Source: Pleurotus ostreatus/Saccharomyces cerevisiae fusant (taxonomy: Eukaryota; Opisthokonta). From it: DNA of 64,000 nt. Positions 8,755-25,664 of the stretch are shown here, one piece after another. Made by a program: the position numbers and the translations under genes. Positions within the stretch are counted from its first letter, which is position 1, and every line of letters starts with the position of its first letter. The DNA is taken from NCBI GenBank assembly GCA_024196135.1, contig JAMQCK010000002.1:528134-592133 (forward strand), read 5' to 3'. The notes under the pieces were generated by a model. The model had not been told where the DNA came from. It was given only the letters and a program-made list of their open reading frames with translations, and made no database searches.

Positions 8755-11700
8755 CTACTGCGCTGACGGCCGCTTGCTTCCCGGGCCCGGGGTCTGCACC
8801 CTCGTAGGCGTGCGTGTGGACCGCACGCGACCAGTGTTCTGCCTGTTCAGCCTGGGTCGTCCATCTCCCGGGACTTCTTCCGGTACGTCGAAGACGACAC
8901 CAGGGCGCGCTGGCCTGCGCATCCTCCGCTGCTGTTCCTCCTCCTGCGTGCGCCACTGCTCCGTTGCCAGCACTGGATCGCGCAGAGACGGCGGCTGAAT
9001 GGGCGTCGAGCTGTGAAGGGACGCCGTGGGTGAACCGACAGTGTTGGGCTGAAGAGTTGTTAGCAAGGAGTTTGCGAGGAGAGGGGCGCAGAAACACTAA
9101 CTGCCGTGCCGTCCGCTGCTTCGTGCGAAGCTGCAGAGATCGTGCGGAATCGCTTGGGGTTGAACAAGCGGAAGGACGTAGGCATCTTAGGACTCTTCAC
9201 CGGCTGCGTCGTACCCGTGATGGGGACTTGCACGTTGATGGGCGGCGGCGGTTGGGCTCGCGTTGACGGCGCGACCGGGACACGCTGCAAGATCCGCTTC
9301 GAGTCGCTCGGGGCGTCACGGCTAGCAGCAGCAGCGACAGCAGCACTTCGCTCCCTCTCCTTCGTCGCTGCGGTCGGGTGCCAGAACTGATGAGCGGCGC
9401 TGGAGGTGGAGGCAGCTTGCGGCTGCGATGACGATTGCTCCTGCAACTTATTGAAGAAGTTGCGCAGACCGTGCCTCCCTTTCGTGTCCTGTTGCGCTTG
9501 ATGCTGCTGCTGTGCGGTTGTGGGTTCGACGAACGCAGCCATCGAGCCTCGGGAAGGTGAGCGCCTGAGTGAAGACGGCGTTTGAAGTGACTCCTCCGAG
9601 GCCTTGGGGCGAAGTCTGTGTTCAGCGGCGTGTTGACCAGTGGCGCGGCCGTACGTGGCATAGGCTGGGTAGCCGTTCGCCCGAGTGTCGGTAGGCGGCG
9701 GAACAGCACTGCTGGTCGATTGCGATCGTCCTGTCCTCTCTGGCCGGTGCGATGTATGCGGAGTGTTCGAGGGCGGTGGGTAGGCGCCGCGAGAGGCAGA
9801 CACAGGCGTGGGTAACGATAGCGTCGGATGATGTCTGGACGAGGATGCATGGGATGGAGGAGCCTGCGCAACACCGTTTGGCTGTGTACGACTATACTCC
9901 GAGGGTCGCAGTTGCTCGGTTAGTTTGGCAGGTGGTTCTGGCGCGCGAGAATGAGTGGCAGCGGTCTGGGGATACGGCGCTGCCGGAGGATACACCGGAG
10001 GTTCTTGGGCTCGTCGAGAATGCGGCGGTTGCGCGCCAGCAGAAGGGTAGTCCGACGAAGCCTGCTTCGCCACGCGAGGTTGAGAGGCCTCGGAAGGCTT
10101 GTAGATTACATTGGGTTGGGCCGTTGTCGATGGTTCTGGGTATGATGATTGGTTGTAAGAGCGGTAGAGGTCATTTGCGGGGTATGCGGAAGAAGCGGGA
10201 GGCTGCTGGGCTCGTGAAGGGGGTCGTTGCGGTGGGTCGCGCGCCAGCGCACGGCTTGTGGTGAATTTCGTCGGACTGGGTGATTTGGCTCTCTCCAGGA
10301 GAGGTTCTACTGCGGTCGGAGGGCGATGAGAGGCTTCGGGGGAATGCCGCCGCTGAGGAGGAGAAGGAGGCGGGGACTGGCGGCCCATACGGGAAGGCAT
10401 ATCTCGTGGCGCGCGCGACGCAGGCTCAGAGAACAAGAGGGAGTTCTGCGCGCGATCTTGACCAGGTGCAACGGAAGTACTACGAGCCATAGAGGTATAT
10501 GGCGCTGGCTCGGCTTGCCGCCCACGATTCTGGTCTTGCTGAGGTGGAGAGACCTTTGCGCGCGCAGGCGGGGGCGGCGACAGAATTTCGGCAAGCTTGG
10601 GATGATTGATTGTAGTGCGTACCGAAGGCGACGACCACTTGGGCGGCGATTCCTTCGGCGCCTGACGGAAGCCAGCGGCTGTCCCAGACCTGGGCGGAGG
10701 TTCGAATCTGGGTTGTTGACGGAAGCCTGCTGCCGTCGCAGTCCTCTGAGGAGGCTCCATGTAGGCAGCATCGGACCTAGACTGCCGTCTCGTCGACCAG
10801 GAGACATCAGGAAGGTGGCTGTCGTAGCTTTGTGAGCGCCTTCTGGTCGCGGTGACCTCGGGAGCGACGTTGTTAACTGGAGCCGGTCGAGCTGTCGGTG
10901 GCTGGGCGTCAACGTGTTGATGGTAAGTTGGAAATGCGACCCTGTCCTGCACAGAGGCACTTGCGGCCATGGGCGGCGCCATCTGCGAATTAGCAGAGTT
11001 CCAGCTGCGTGAAGGGGCAAGAGACTCGGGCGTAGCCAACGAGTAGCCACTCGTATTGTGTTGGCTCGAGCTTTGCTGCGCCTGGAGGACTGGCGCAGGA
11101 GCTTGCGACACGACAGTAAACCCGACGCCTGAATCTCTGATCCTCTCCCGAGAGTTAGACGTCGCAGGTGCCGCACGACGAGGCGGACTCGGCTCAGGTG
11201 GCTCGGGCATTGGCGGTACGGGGACGGGCGGTTCCATCGGAGGCGTCTCAAAGGGAGGTACTGTCGGCGACTCGTCCTCGCCGAAAGGTGGCGGCGGCAA
11301 CCGCGGCACGGGAGGTGGCACTGGTAGCGCAGGAGACCCCGCTGTGTCCGAGAAATGAACAGGAGACCCGTGTACAGCGTCGAAAGAGCGTTCTCCATGC
11401 GTGCGCGGCTGTAAGGCGGTAAACCACGCAGGGCCATTGTCTTGGGCTGGTGGAGGGGGTGCGGGTTGAGGTGCAGTCCGCCCCTTCTCCAGCTCGGCGC
11501 GCCTATGTCTGCCAGAGTCGTCCGCAAACGCAACACGTTCAGTCCCATTCTTGACATATCCCGACGCAGGCTGCGACTGAGAGAGGGACTGTGCTGATGA
11601 CGTTTGCTGTTCACGCCGCTTACGCTCCTTGCGCGACAGGCCACGAGGAGACTCCTTGAATTGCTGTCAACACGCAGTTGAAGGGGGCATTTGAGCTATA

Positions 11701-14398
11701 CGTACCTTCCGTTCCTCATTGTCCGAGGTGCTGGCGGTCCGTGTGCGCATAGGGAGGCCGTAAGTATGGTTGAGCGCCGTCAATGGCAGTTTCGACACTG
11801 ATTCCGCTGAGCTGTGGTTCTCTCTCAACGACCGATGGTTCGAGCTCTCCGCATGCACTGCAGGCCTCGGTGTCTGGCTCGTCTTCCGTGCCATCTCGCT
11901 TGCTGATGCCGTCGTTCTGCTTTCGCGCAACGCGCTGGAACCCCATGTTGCTTGCGAGGCAGGGTCGGCGTTCGATGCCTCGTCATACGCAATAACTGTC
12001 GACTGGTCCTGGGGCGGCGCGTGCGAAAAGATGTTGAAAGACGGTGCCACGGCGCGGGGCGTGGGCAAGTGCAATGTTTCTCGCGACATGCCTGCTGCCG
12101 GCATTTGGGGTGGAGCGAGACCATGGGAAGGGGGTGACGGCTGAGCATCCAGGACAGGTACAGGAGCCATGGGTGGTGCAGGCGCATAGCCGCTGGGATA
12201 CGCGGCAACAGGCGGGGTGTCAACGGCAGCATCGCGACTATCCGAAGGCGAGTGTTTGACTTCACGACTTCTTGGGGATGGATTCGCAGGGGAAAACTTG
12301 CCGCGAATAGACGGAGCGTGGTTGGACGATAGGTGCTCCGCGGATGGGAAGTGCGAGTGCTGCGACGCCGAGCGCGTCTGCATGATAGGCGCGTAAGCAC
12401 GCTGCGGGCTATTGTCCTTGTACGCAGGATAGGGCGGCGATGGCTTGATCCTGGCAGGCGACGCTTCCGCCGGACTACTGCCCTTATGGACCTTGGAGTC
12501 CGAGGAGGGTGTGAACTCCTGCGCCTGTGAAAAAGCGTGTCTTAGGCACTGTAGAAGGCCCGCGATAGGGAGAAGTACGGACCTTGTCATGGGTGCCGTT
12601 AACGCCATTGAGTTGGTATGCCGCCGCGGGAGGTGCCGCGTCGGCGTTCGAGTATGGGATCTCGCGGTGATGGCTACGAGACGGTGGCCTCATTGGCGGC
12701 GCGCCTTCTGCGGCTGAAGACGGGATCTCCCGGTGGTGGCTGCGGGATGGTGGCCTAACTGAGGGCGCGCGCCGTTTCTAAGGACAGCAGTTCAGCGGGT
12801 GTTTGACATTATGACCAGAATCGCACTTACAGGCCGTTCTCGCCTCATCTGATCGGTGTCCGAACTGGACTGTGCCGTCAACTCATGATTAACAGGTAGG
12901 GATGATGACCGGAGATGGGATCGACTGGTTGTTGCTTGTGCGTCGCTGGGTTGGTGAGCGACTGGAGGCGCCCTGGAAGTAGATGTGCCGTAGGTCTGTC
13001 GATCCTTCGAGGAACTCAGTGCCTCGTAAACGCAAGTAACATTGCACGCACCGCCTGAGCATACGAGGTTCCTTCATCTGCGGTATGCCGCCTCAGCTGA
13101 GAAGCTACGCGACGCTTTCGCGCCGAGCTATCTGAGCTGTCGCCCTCGTCCTTGCCATTGACGAGCTTGGCCATGAGGAAGGCAGGATTGGGCGCCTCCC
13201 TCAGCTCGGGAGCCTTCTGCCGTTCCTCTCGTTCGCGAGCTCGTGTCCTGTCTCGTGTTACAGACGCAGCGACAGGAGGTGCTGCTGGCGGTGCAGCAGC
13301 CAAACGGGCGCGCTCCCGCTCCTGCTCCTTGGCACGATGTCGTTCTGCACGACGAGCTTCGCGCTCCTTCGCCTTCTCGCGATCCCGCCGCTCCCTTTCG
13401 CGTTCGCGCTCTCGTTCGGCGCGTTGTCGTTCCTTCTCCTGCATGCGGTCCCTCATCCTCTCCTTCTCGCGCTCCAGCTTCTCCCGTTCGACTCGTTCGC
13501 GCTCCCTGCGTTCGCGGTCTTGTCTGTCCATCTCCTCCTGACGCTCACGCTCAAGCCGCTGCCGCGTCAGGCGCTCCTGCTGCTCACGTTCCTCGCGCTC
13601 GATCCTCTCCTGCTCCGCGCGTCTCTCCTGTTCCGCCCGCTTGCGCTCCTCCTCGCGCTCGAGTCGCTCTCTTTCAGCGCGCTTACGCTCCTCGCGCTCC
13701 CGCCGCCTCTTCTCCCGATCCAACCCCTCCTTCTCCTGCTGCCGCTGCACCTCCCGCAGACGGTGCCGCTCCTCGCGGTCCCGGCGCTGTGCCTCTTTCT
13801 CCCGATAGCGATCCTCCTCTTTATCTCTGGCACGCTCCCGATCATCGTGTGCTTCGCGGGGTTCCTCAACATGACGCCGAGCGCGGCGCTCCCGGTCGTC
13901 GCGGGTGCTGGTGGTCTTCCCAAGGGCTGCGGCGGGGACCTCGAAGATGGAGGGGGCTTTCGTGCGGATGGGTTTGACGGGGATGGGGAGTTCTTCGCGA
14001 CGGCGCTCGAGGATGCTCTGCGCGTCATATGTCTTCGGCGCGCGGGAGCGCGAGTCGCCCGGGTACGTTCCGTTGAGGTGGGCGTTACCATTGGGGTGTG
14101 CGATACCGTTAGTGTAGGCCGTTCGCTCAGGGTAGGACGAGCTCGTGGTGGGTTGCTCCGGCGGGGGACGCGGTGCGCGGCTCGAACTGCGAAGTTTGTC
14201 TGCATGCTGGCGCTCGCGAGAAGGCGAGTCGGGCCTGTCGGTTCGGTGCAGCGGCTGGGAAGCAGGGACGCCTCGGACAGAGGGAGCTCTGGCGGTGCGC
14301 CTGAGCTCTGGCTGGGCAGAGGCGGAGCGATGGTGCTTGGCTGCCGGGGCGGGGGGCGGTGGGTCGTGCGATTTGTTGCGCTGGAAAAAGCTCTTCAT
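8755..14398 (-). CDS. Giant disordered protein with a long charged helix
   Basis: Six exons (14398-13052, 12995-12831, 12777-12583, 12524-11706, 11663-9102, 9048-8755), all in phase 0, give 1793 residues. Residues 1-150 are polar and Pro-rich. About residues 165-400 are an extreme Arg/Glu/Lys run with alternating charges, a pattern expected for a single stable alpha helix. Most of the rest is Pro/Ser/Ala/Gln-rich and probably unfolded. Exon 3 contains two copies of a 12-residue unit RPPSRSHHREIP. Near the C-terminus a patch FRLFNPKRFRT could be a short conserved motif. No known domain is seen. A scaffold or RNA/cytoskeleton-associated role is possible but is inference only. The acceptor of exon 2 was chosen because the alternative site brings a stop codon. 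Confidence 0.6.
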
Positions 14399-15740
14399 TC
14401 AGGTGGGGGAAGAGGATGAGGGCAGCCTGTGGGGGCGCCGGTGGTGGTACAGCCCGAAGAAAATTCGGTGGGCACGATGTGGGGGTTGGGCATGAGGCAA
14501 GGGCGGTCCTCGAGTCAATAGCTCCGACCACGCCGGTTAAGGCAGTCTCAATCAATGAGAACTGATGCCTTCTTGTCGACCTTTTCGAGGGGGGCGAGGG
14601 CAGCGTACGTGCAGAAAGGACCGAAGTCCTGTACGTATTTGTGTTCGGAGCGTGGTCGGAAGACTCAAGGTCGGCTATCTACAGGCATCGATCTACCCTG
14701 CCACATGCCTTCCATAAAGCCGCGCCACCCGCCGTGTTCGACATGAGGCAGCGACAGAGCTCACTTGGAACAAGAGATGTCGTCGCGGTATTGGAGGTCA
14801 TACATGACTCACCACCACATGAAAGCCGGTCGCCGTATGAAGGGACGACATCAACGCGACATCGCGTTGCGCGGTGCAATAGGTTTTCCGAGCATGACTT
14901 CATTGTTTTCTACTACAACAAAAGAGGGCAAGTAATTGTACGCCCAGAGGCCAGATGATGAAGTCTATGAAGACGCAAAGAGCAGTAGCACATCATCGCG
15001 GTGGCGCACGGGCACAAGCCGAGGGAACTCGTCCGCTGCACGAATCCAAGACGAAGACGTGCAACGGCTGTAGAGTCCCCCAGTTCGATCTTACACGATT
15101 TTGACTCATTACCGACAGTAGACAGCGGAAAGGCTGGTGAGGACGACGAGCGTCCTCCTGTCGAGACAATTTAAGGATCGTGTAGTCGCGAACAAAAGAC
15201 GTGAAAAGGAACCGCGCATATCTGAGGGACGTTAGGACGATCCAGACGCGCGTATAAGACAGGAGGACGTACAGAAACCGGCTTAGGGACTTGCAGCATG
15301 CTTGAGAAGTACGTGAGCGCTCAGAGGAGTTGGACGCGGTCCCCACACGAGGGGACAAGCGAGACCACGATGTTGAACACACTGCAGGGTTCAGGCGATG
15401 CCAAGATGGTACGAAAGCCAGCGATACATGAGCATTGCGAAGTAGAGAACAATGAACGAGGCACGTCGACCAAAATTGATTGCTTATATGGTGAATTTGC
15501 GGATGTTAGGCCCGGAAGGCTACGGCATGTTAGAAACACAAGAGGGTGAGGCACCGCGTCACCGAGTGGAAGACAGAATTTGTAAGAATAATCCTTGTTC
15601 TGGCCCCTCCGAACGCCGCGCGCCGGCATCATCGTCACTTGCTGTTGACCACGACCACGACGCACTCAGAACACATCTGATTGCTCGATTCCACCCGCCC
15701 ACCGCCGATCTACGCGGACGGACGACGAGATCATCATTAC
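14399..15740. other. Divergent intergenic region, 1.3 kb
   Basis: It separates the disordered-protein gene (minus) from the deubiquitinase gene (plus) and should hold both promoters. Open frames are short and of mixed composition; I see no gene. Confidence 0.45.
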
Positions 15741-19844
<4,104 letters not shown>

Positions 19845-21385
19845 AGGGAAGACGCTGGTCGCTGTTGTTGTTGTACACTACTGCATTGCTTCCGATTTGT
19901 GTGTTTTGCCACCATTGTTATATTCCACTTTGATTCTCGGACTCGGCACTACTGGGCGCGACGTCGGGAACGAGCGTGATGACTTCGTTACAGCGTTGAC
20001 TGTGAAAGCATCGGACGGTCTTCTCGGCTATGATTGTCTCCTTCATCGCGCCATTGTCGCCAGGAATAGCGCAGTTCCGTTCGCTGGCCTCTAATCGCAG
20101 CTAGAAGTGTAGACGGAAGCAAACAAATAAACAGATGTCAACACTATTGCCACCGCAAATTGCCGGTGATTCTGCATCCGCGAGCGCCGAGCGGAGCGTC
20201 TGACGCAAGGCCTAACGCGATGCACCGTTCCTTCTCCTTGCTTGGATTCATTCGCTGCTCCCCACGCGCTGCCTCACTCACTATAATCTTCTACTTTGAA
20301 GAACATCGCAAACGCATCCTGCGCACAAGCACGTTCTTCTTCCGGCTGATGATAAGAAGAAAAGTCCGTGTTGCTGTTGACCACAGCAGTGGTTCTGAGA
20401 CCTGCCTTCCTGTACGTCTTTCACATGCGAATCTGGCCACCTCGAAAAGTACAAAAGCTGGTCTGCGGTCGGTTTATTCTCCATCCTCTTCCCCTCTCCT
20501 CCACCTCGCCTCTTCTCTTCGTCTTCTTCCTTCGTCTTCACTCGCGACACCCATTGTTCGTGACGCCGGGAACAGTGGGATCTCGACTTCATGTTGAGTA
20601 CCTGTCAGCCTAGGCAGCGCTGGTTGTCCGGCATTGGGATCGCGGGTGAGCTTCGGTATCCCTTCAGACTGCGTGGGTCAGCGACGTCTGCGGGGTCCGA
20701 TGGCCTTTTTTTATCCCCTACCCATTCCGTGCCCTATCCACCTCGCCTCCGCCGACGCCACCTCCGTTCGGCGCTGGAGAGGATTCGTCGGCACCCCGAT
20801 GCGGCGAACATATAGCAGTGCGTCCTCGCACAATTCATGCCCGTGGCACGCAACTGACACATCTTTGGCAGGCTTCCGGCGGCTCAGGTGTGTCTCGGTG
20901 AGTAGCTCGTTCTCTCTGTTCATCACTGTTGCTGACCATTCGTTCTTCCGGTCTCGCTTTCTTCGCATTTCGCCCTTCGCTTCGATGCCTACACTCTCGT
21001 CGGAGCGGATACGCCTTCATCTCGGGCTCGATTGTAGATACCTGGCGTCTCACTCAGTCTATACGTTTTTGTTCTATCTCGAGCTCTGCTGAACCACTGC
21101 GCCTCCGCTCTTTGCTGCTCTCTGATTCCTTTCCCGACGTTCTGCGGTTTCGACTCTGTCACAATATGGATCACTGTCAAGTTGCTTGCGGCGCGAGAGC
21201 AGCACTACTCCTGGGTTAATCGACCCCTGTGTGTCACTTAGTCGTGAATAGCAGTATTGGCGGAGAAGATCGAGCGCACCGTCTTTGTGCTTTGCCTCTC
21301 GCATCGACCTGGTATCGTTCGCCGCCTTCGAGTCGTCTGCTATCCTCGCCTTCACCTTCCGTCATCATACTCCCAGCGCAACATC
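19845..21385. other. Intergenic, 1.5 kb, pyrimidine-rich
   Basis: The region 20230-21380 is strongly C/T-rich with several long CT runs. It may be a promoter and an intron-containing 5' leader of the next gene. No open frame here looks like a protein. Confidence 0.4.
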
Positions 21386-22225
21386 ATGTCGCGCGCCAAG
21401 GCCCTACGCGAACTGTCCGACAATTCGGTTATCATTGCACGTCTGGTAGACGAAGAAGTCGCGGCGGACTACAAGTATCGCGGTACCTTCTACAGACGGT
21501 CTTCTCCTCTTCAGTTCGTTGCGGCAGACAGACGCGCGCACATCATCGAGAAGGCAACGGCTACTTGGAAAGGCGGGGCCGCGCAAGCGATTCAGGATGG
21601 CCGCAAAGCGTTGAAGACCACGATCGAGCGGATCGTCGAGGCGTCTCCGAACCTCATGACCCTCCCTGTGTGCGTGCGCAAGGTATGTACCTTGCATGGC
21701 TGTATGAGCTCGGTCTCCCTCACAATTAGCACAGGTACTCGTCGACGTGTTCAGCTCAGAGAAAGTCGCATCAATGGAGGCGACGACCCATTACCCCTAC
21801 TCTCACGCGCACAACAATACTGCTGCGGCTCTATACACCCTCATTGCCGTCATCTACTTGGATATCAACGGCGCAGATGCCCTGGACCGTTGGGTTCGCC
21901 GCGATATTGCACCTCTCCTTGAGGACGTCGCCAGCGTCCCGCATATTCGGTGAGCTGGCTCCCACCTGACCAATGTCAACGAGCCGTCTAACCCATCTAT
22001 CCAGAAAGGATATTTTGCTCTCCATGGACCCTACGCACGGCGTCCTCGCCGTCTCTATTGCCCTACCTGACGGAGAGTCCAAGACGACGTCTGAAGGAGA
22101 CGGAGATGGCGGCGCATCCAGTAGGTGTAGGTCATCTTCGCCTGATGAACATCCCTCTGAGTCGCGTTCTTTCAGCTGCCATGAAGCGCCAGCCGCTCAA
22201 GGATCTCGCTTCGCAATCGTTGTAA
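21386..22225 (+). CDS. Unknown protein with faint RNase III-like stretch
   Basis: Exons 21386-21682, 21735-21949, 22005-22120 and 22176-22225 give about 225 residues. The first three exons are well supported by splice signals; the last is less sure, since reading through the third intron gives an alternative end at 22278. The segment AALYTLIAVIYLDINGADAL resembles the second half of RNase III domains (the AIYLD region), and a His/acidic neighbourhood precedes it, but the catalytic signature block (LGDAVL-like) is not evident. It may be a degenerate RNase III-like or ribosome-associated protein. This family assignment is tentative. Confidence 0.5.
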
Positions 22226-23143
22226 GACCAGAGGTTGCGTATTCTCTGGCAGGATATCGGCGCCGATTCGTATTGTGAGTTCGCTCTGCAGCCGTACGAG
22301 GCCTTTGACTCAGTGGGTCACCATAGCGATAACCATCGCTGGCGGTAGTAGATGAGTGCCATCGGCCTCTGTACGATGCAGCATTGACTCCGCTGAAGTA
22401 GGTTGACCTCGTCAATTGCGGGCCATATACAGCCGTCTCTTCCATGTACTGTGCATGACTACCATGAATTGAGACTTAGCTTCCTATACATACCTTCGCA
22501 GCCTGCTCCCGCTACATGTGTGCAATGAACGACCTCGAGCGTCGGCCTCATCCCGAGCAAATCCCCCGTCTGCTTGCGAACTTCGCAGTTCACCGCACGC
22601 AATCTTCTTTGAAGCACCTCTTTTGCCTATAGTCCAGAGAAAGTGGTATCAAATGTAGTGTGTTGAGAAGAATCAACAGCAGCAGCATGATGTACATGTA
22701 CTGTTCGTGCGTCGCGCCGTTCGTGACGAACCGTATGGGTGGTGAGTCGTAGGCGCGTGTCATGTGACCGTTGTCCGCTGGACCCACAATCAACAATTCA
22801 ATGTAAACATGATCGCTTTCCGCGCCGGCTCCTCTGTAAGCACGGCCTCAACTCCTCTATAAAAGTTTCTTCGAGGTGTAGTATAATTCGCCGTTTATGA
22901 TTTCCCGCATATAGTATATCCAATGGGATACGGTAGTGTGTACAGTGTGAAAGAGGGCAGTGATGCGATGCGCGCGTACGGTGATAGTCTGGACGAAGCT
23001 GCGAGGGAAGAAAACGTAGGAGCGTCGGTAGAATGTAGTGAAAAGGGTATATGCTCAGATAACCTCCAGTCCCATGAGCAAATCGCGGTTGAGAAGCGAA
23101 GCCGCGAACTTGTTATCCGTGCTCAGCAGCGCTTCCAACTGCG
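22226..23143. other. Convergent intergenic region, 0.9 kb
   Basis: 3' flanks of two converging genes plus AT-richer sequence near 22590-22920. No gene is supported. Confidence 0.45.
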
Positions 23144-24965
23144 TCAAGCCGTCGTCGTACGTGATGCCATGGGCTCTGATCCTGAGGATCTGGCGAAGGT
23201 GTTCCCGCGGATGATCTGCAGACCAAGTTTGAGAACAGCGAAAAGAGCATATACAAGACGCTCACGGAGTTCCTCAGGCTGAGCACCTGGCGATATGAAT
23301 GGCGACAAGAAGTCCAGTGCCACAGTGATGAGCGGCGCGAAGACGGCGAGAACATGCTGGCGGATTTCCTCGATGGAGTGCTGGTACGATGCGCGTCCGA
23401 TTGCGCCGTCGAGCTTCTTGTATGCGTCGTTGAGATCCTCCGCCACGCCGACAGCGCGAGCAATTCGAGATCGCAGGGCCTTGCACATCAGCAGATCGAG
23501 CGCAACCTACGAACATATGAAGATCAACCGAATCCATGAAGAATAGGAAGGCTCACCTGCACTGCCTCAGGCGTCAAAGACATGACTGCTTCTTGAACGA
23601 AATTGTGCAGAGCGGCGGTAAGGACATATTGCAGCAAGTTGTGACCAATGCGTGAGTCAGCGCCGTCTCCGTATCCAGTGAACCTGCCCTTAGCGAAGAA
23701 CGAGACGGCCGCTGGAGGAAGGGCATCGGAAAGGGCATCGCCAATGGCATTGGATGCCGCTTCGCCGACGACACCTAAGCATATTCAATGAGATGGGGGT
23801 TCGATTAACGAGCCGAGTCACGTACGAAGTGCTTCAGCTTCGGGAGATTCGAAACAAGGTTTGCCTTTGCCGCGCCTCCCGCCGGTTGTCGACCTGAGCT
23901 TCTTGCGAGGACGGTCGGCACGTCTCTTGGGCTGGGTGGTCTGGCGTTGTCCGCCATCGGAGTCGTTACCGGAGACGGAATCAACGTCAACATCGGCGAC
24001 GGGGAAAGCGCCGCCGTCTTCCTCGTGGTCTTCCTCTCGGGCTCTCTTGAACCCAAGCAAGGTCGGTGGAGCGGGCGTCAGACCACTAGCAAGGCGCTCG
24101 GCGTCGTCATCTTCGATGTGGATCTCCGCTGTGCGCTTTGGGGGCGCAGAACGGCGGCAGCCAGAAGCGACGGGCGCAGAAACAGATGCGGATGGAGGAG
24201 GGAAGAGCTTGTGCATGAATTGCATAGGCGATGATTCGATGGGCAGGCGATCCTTGAGGAGCGTGACTGTGATCTCGCCGGTAGCTTCCGTCGCACACTC
24301 ATGCTTGCGTTCTTCGCTGAGGATGGATGAGCAAGTGTGAAGTCGAGGCTATCACGTCGGACTTACAAGCGAATGCAGGCTCGCACAGCAGCGCCAATCA
24401 GCGGTCTCATGATGTCGACGACCAGAGCGTGAGCCTTTGCAGTACCGTCGCTTGTCGAGTCCAATGAACCAGCGATTGCCTGTATGATGCCGACGGCGCT
24501 GTCCGCGGACAACAGACGGAGGACTCTGGCAACAGCCCGCAATGTACGTTGGGACATCAGAGCACGGAACACGACCTATGAACAAAGTAAGGGCGCTGCA
24601 GAAGCTAAGTCTGGACCGACACGTACGTCCATAATATCGGGGGCGCTGCGACAAGCATCGGGATATGCCTTAACCAAGAGCGTGCCGACGACAAAGGCGA
24701 TCAGGTTCTTTCCGCGTCTCTGTGCCAGCGCGAAATCCGAAGCCGAACCACCGAGCACACCGGGCTCAAAGACATCGAGGCCGGTAGAAAGCTGCTGGAA
24801 TATGTTCGCCAGGCGGTACGGATGCGCAGCCAGTTTGGCGATAACGGCGGCGAGAGCCGCGTCGAGCATCGAGCCACCCGCTTGAGGCTTGATCCGCAAC
24901 TGGAAAGAAGGCTTGACGCCTTTTGGCGCCTGCGAGGTGGCCGAGATCTTGGAAGGAACGGGCAT
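23144..24965 (-). CDS. Conserved-looking protein of unknown function
   Basis: Five exons (24965-24627, 24575-24367, 24316-23826, 23774-23557, 23506-23144) keep frame throughout and give 539 residues. Exons 1, 2, 4 and 5 encode mainly helical, Ala/Leu/Val-rich sequence with few charges (for example AALAAVIAKLAAHPYRLANI and IGDALSDALPPAAVSFFAKG). Exon 3 is a hydrophilic insert with an acidic patch and a basic cluster (PKRRADRPRKKLRS) that looks like a nuclear localisation signal. The helical parts could pack as repeats. I recognise no family. The regular codon use and clean splicing argue for a real gene. Confidence 0.65.
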
Positions 24966-25664
24966 CTGGTTGTGCGTTCAGCGCGAGTTCGTGAGTACAT
25001 GGACGATACACGCACGTTGGCGTGGGCGCAGAGCTTGCTTCAAGTGCACGAGGGTATCGGGGTATCGCCGTGTAGAGACAACGATGGAGGTGATGAGGGT
25101 TGGTTGCCGGGTGCCGGGGAGGAGAGGTGCCGCAACTGGAGGGAGCTGTGGCGGTAGGAAAAGAGAGCGGACAAACACCGTCAAGCAAAGCCCGGCCAGC
25201 GTCCTGATAGGTGGCATCACGCTTCTGGGTCAAGCTTCTTTGACAGGAGTTGACAGAGAGAGAGCTCCTAGCACGTCCTGCGAAAGTCAAGAGCAGCTTC
25301 AGTACATTACTCTTGCTGTGGTATGGAGCCTTCCGTCTCGACGATGGATCAGATCCTTCCGAGCCATCCTGAAAGAAATCATCCAATGCCATTGAAGGGC
25401 CTCAAAGATGGATGGCGCGTTTTGGTTGTCAACAGGAAAACGCACGTCAAGCGGAAATAGATCAGACTACCGGTCCGCGGGCCGAGGAGCTGCGTACAAG
25501 GCTTGTCACCAACGTTCAGATGCAGAGGGTACCGTATCGTGGACTTCAAGACTGAATTCACCGTGGAAATTGATGTCTACTAAAAAATATTTGAGAAGTC
25601 GAGCACACGTGCTACTGACACTCGAGACCGACCTACAACGATAGGCTTGGGCTTTTGATCTCAG
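24966..25664. other. Intergenic, 0.7 kb
   Basis: Between the promoter of the unknown gene and the 3' end of the Nudix gene, both on the minus strand. Nothing further is seen. Confidence 0.5.

Noticed and set aside
10307..11644. 445-residue minus-strand open frame
   Set aside because: It overlaps the disordered protein exon in another frame; the chosen frame joins cleanly with upstream exons at both splice sites.
13337..14419. 360-residue plus-strand open frame
   Set aside because: Antisense to the Arg/Glu-rich exon of the disordered protein; its Leu/Phe/Ser-rich composition is the expected shadow of repetitive GAR/CGN codons.
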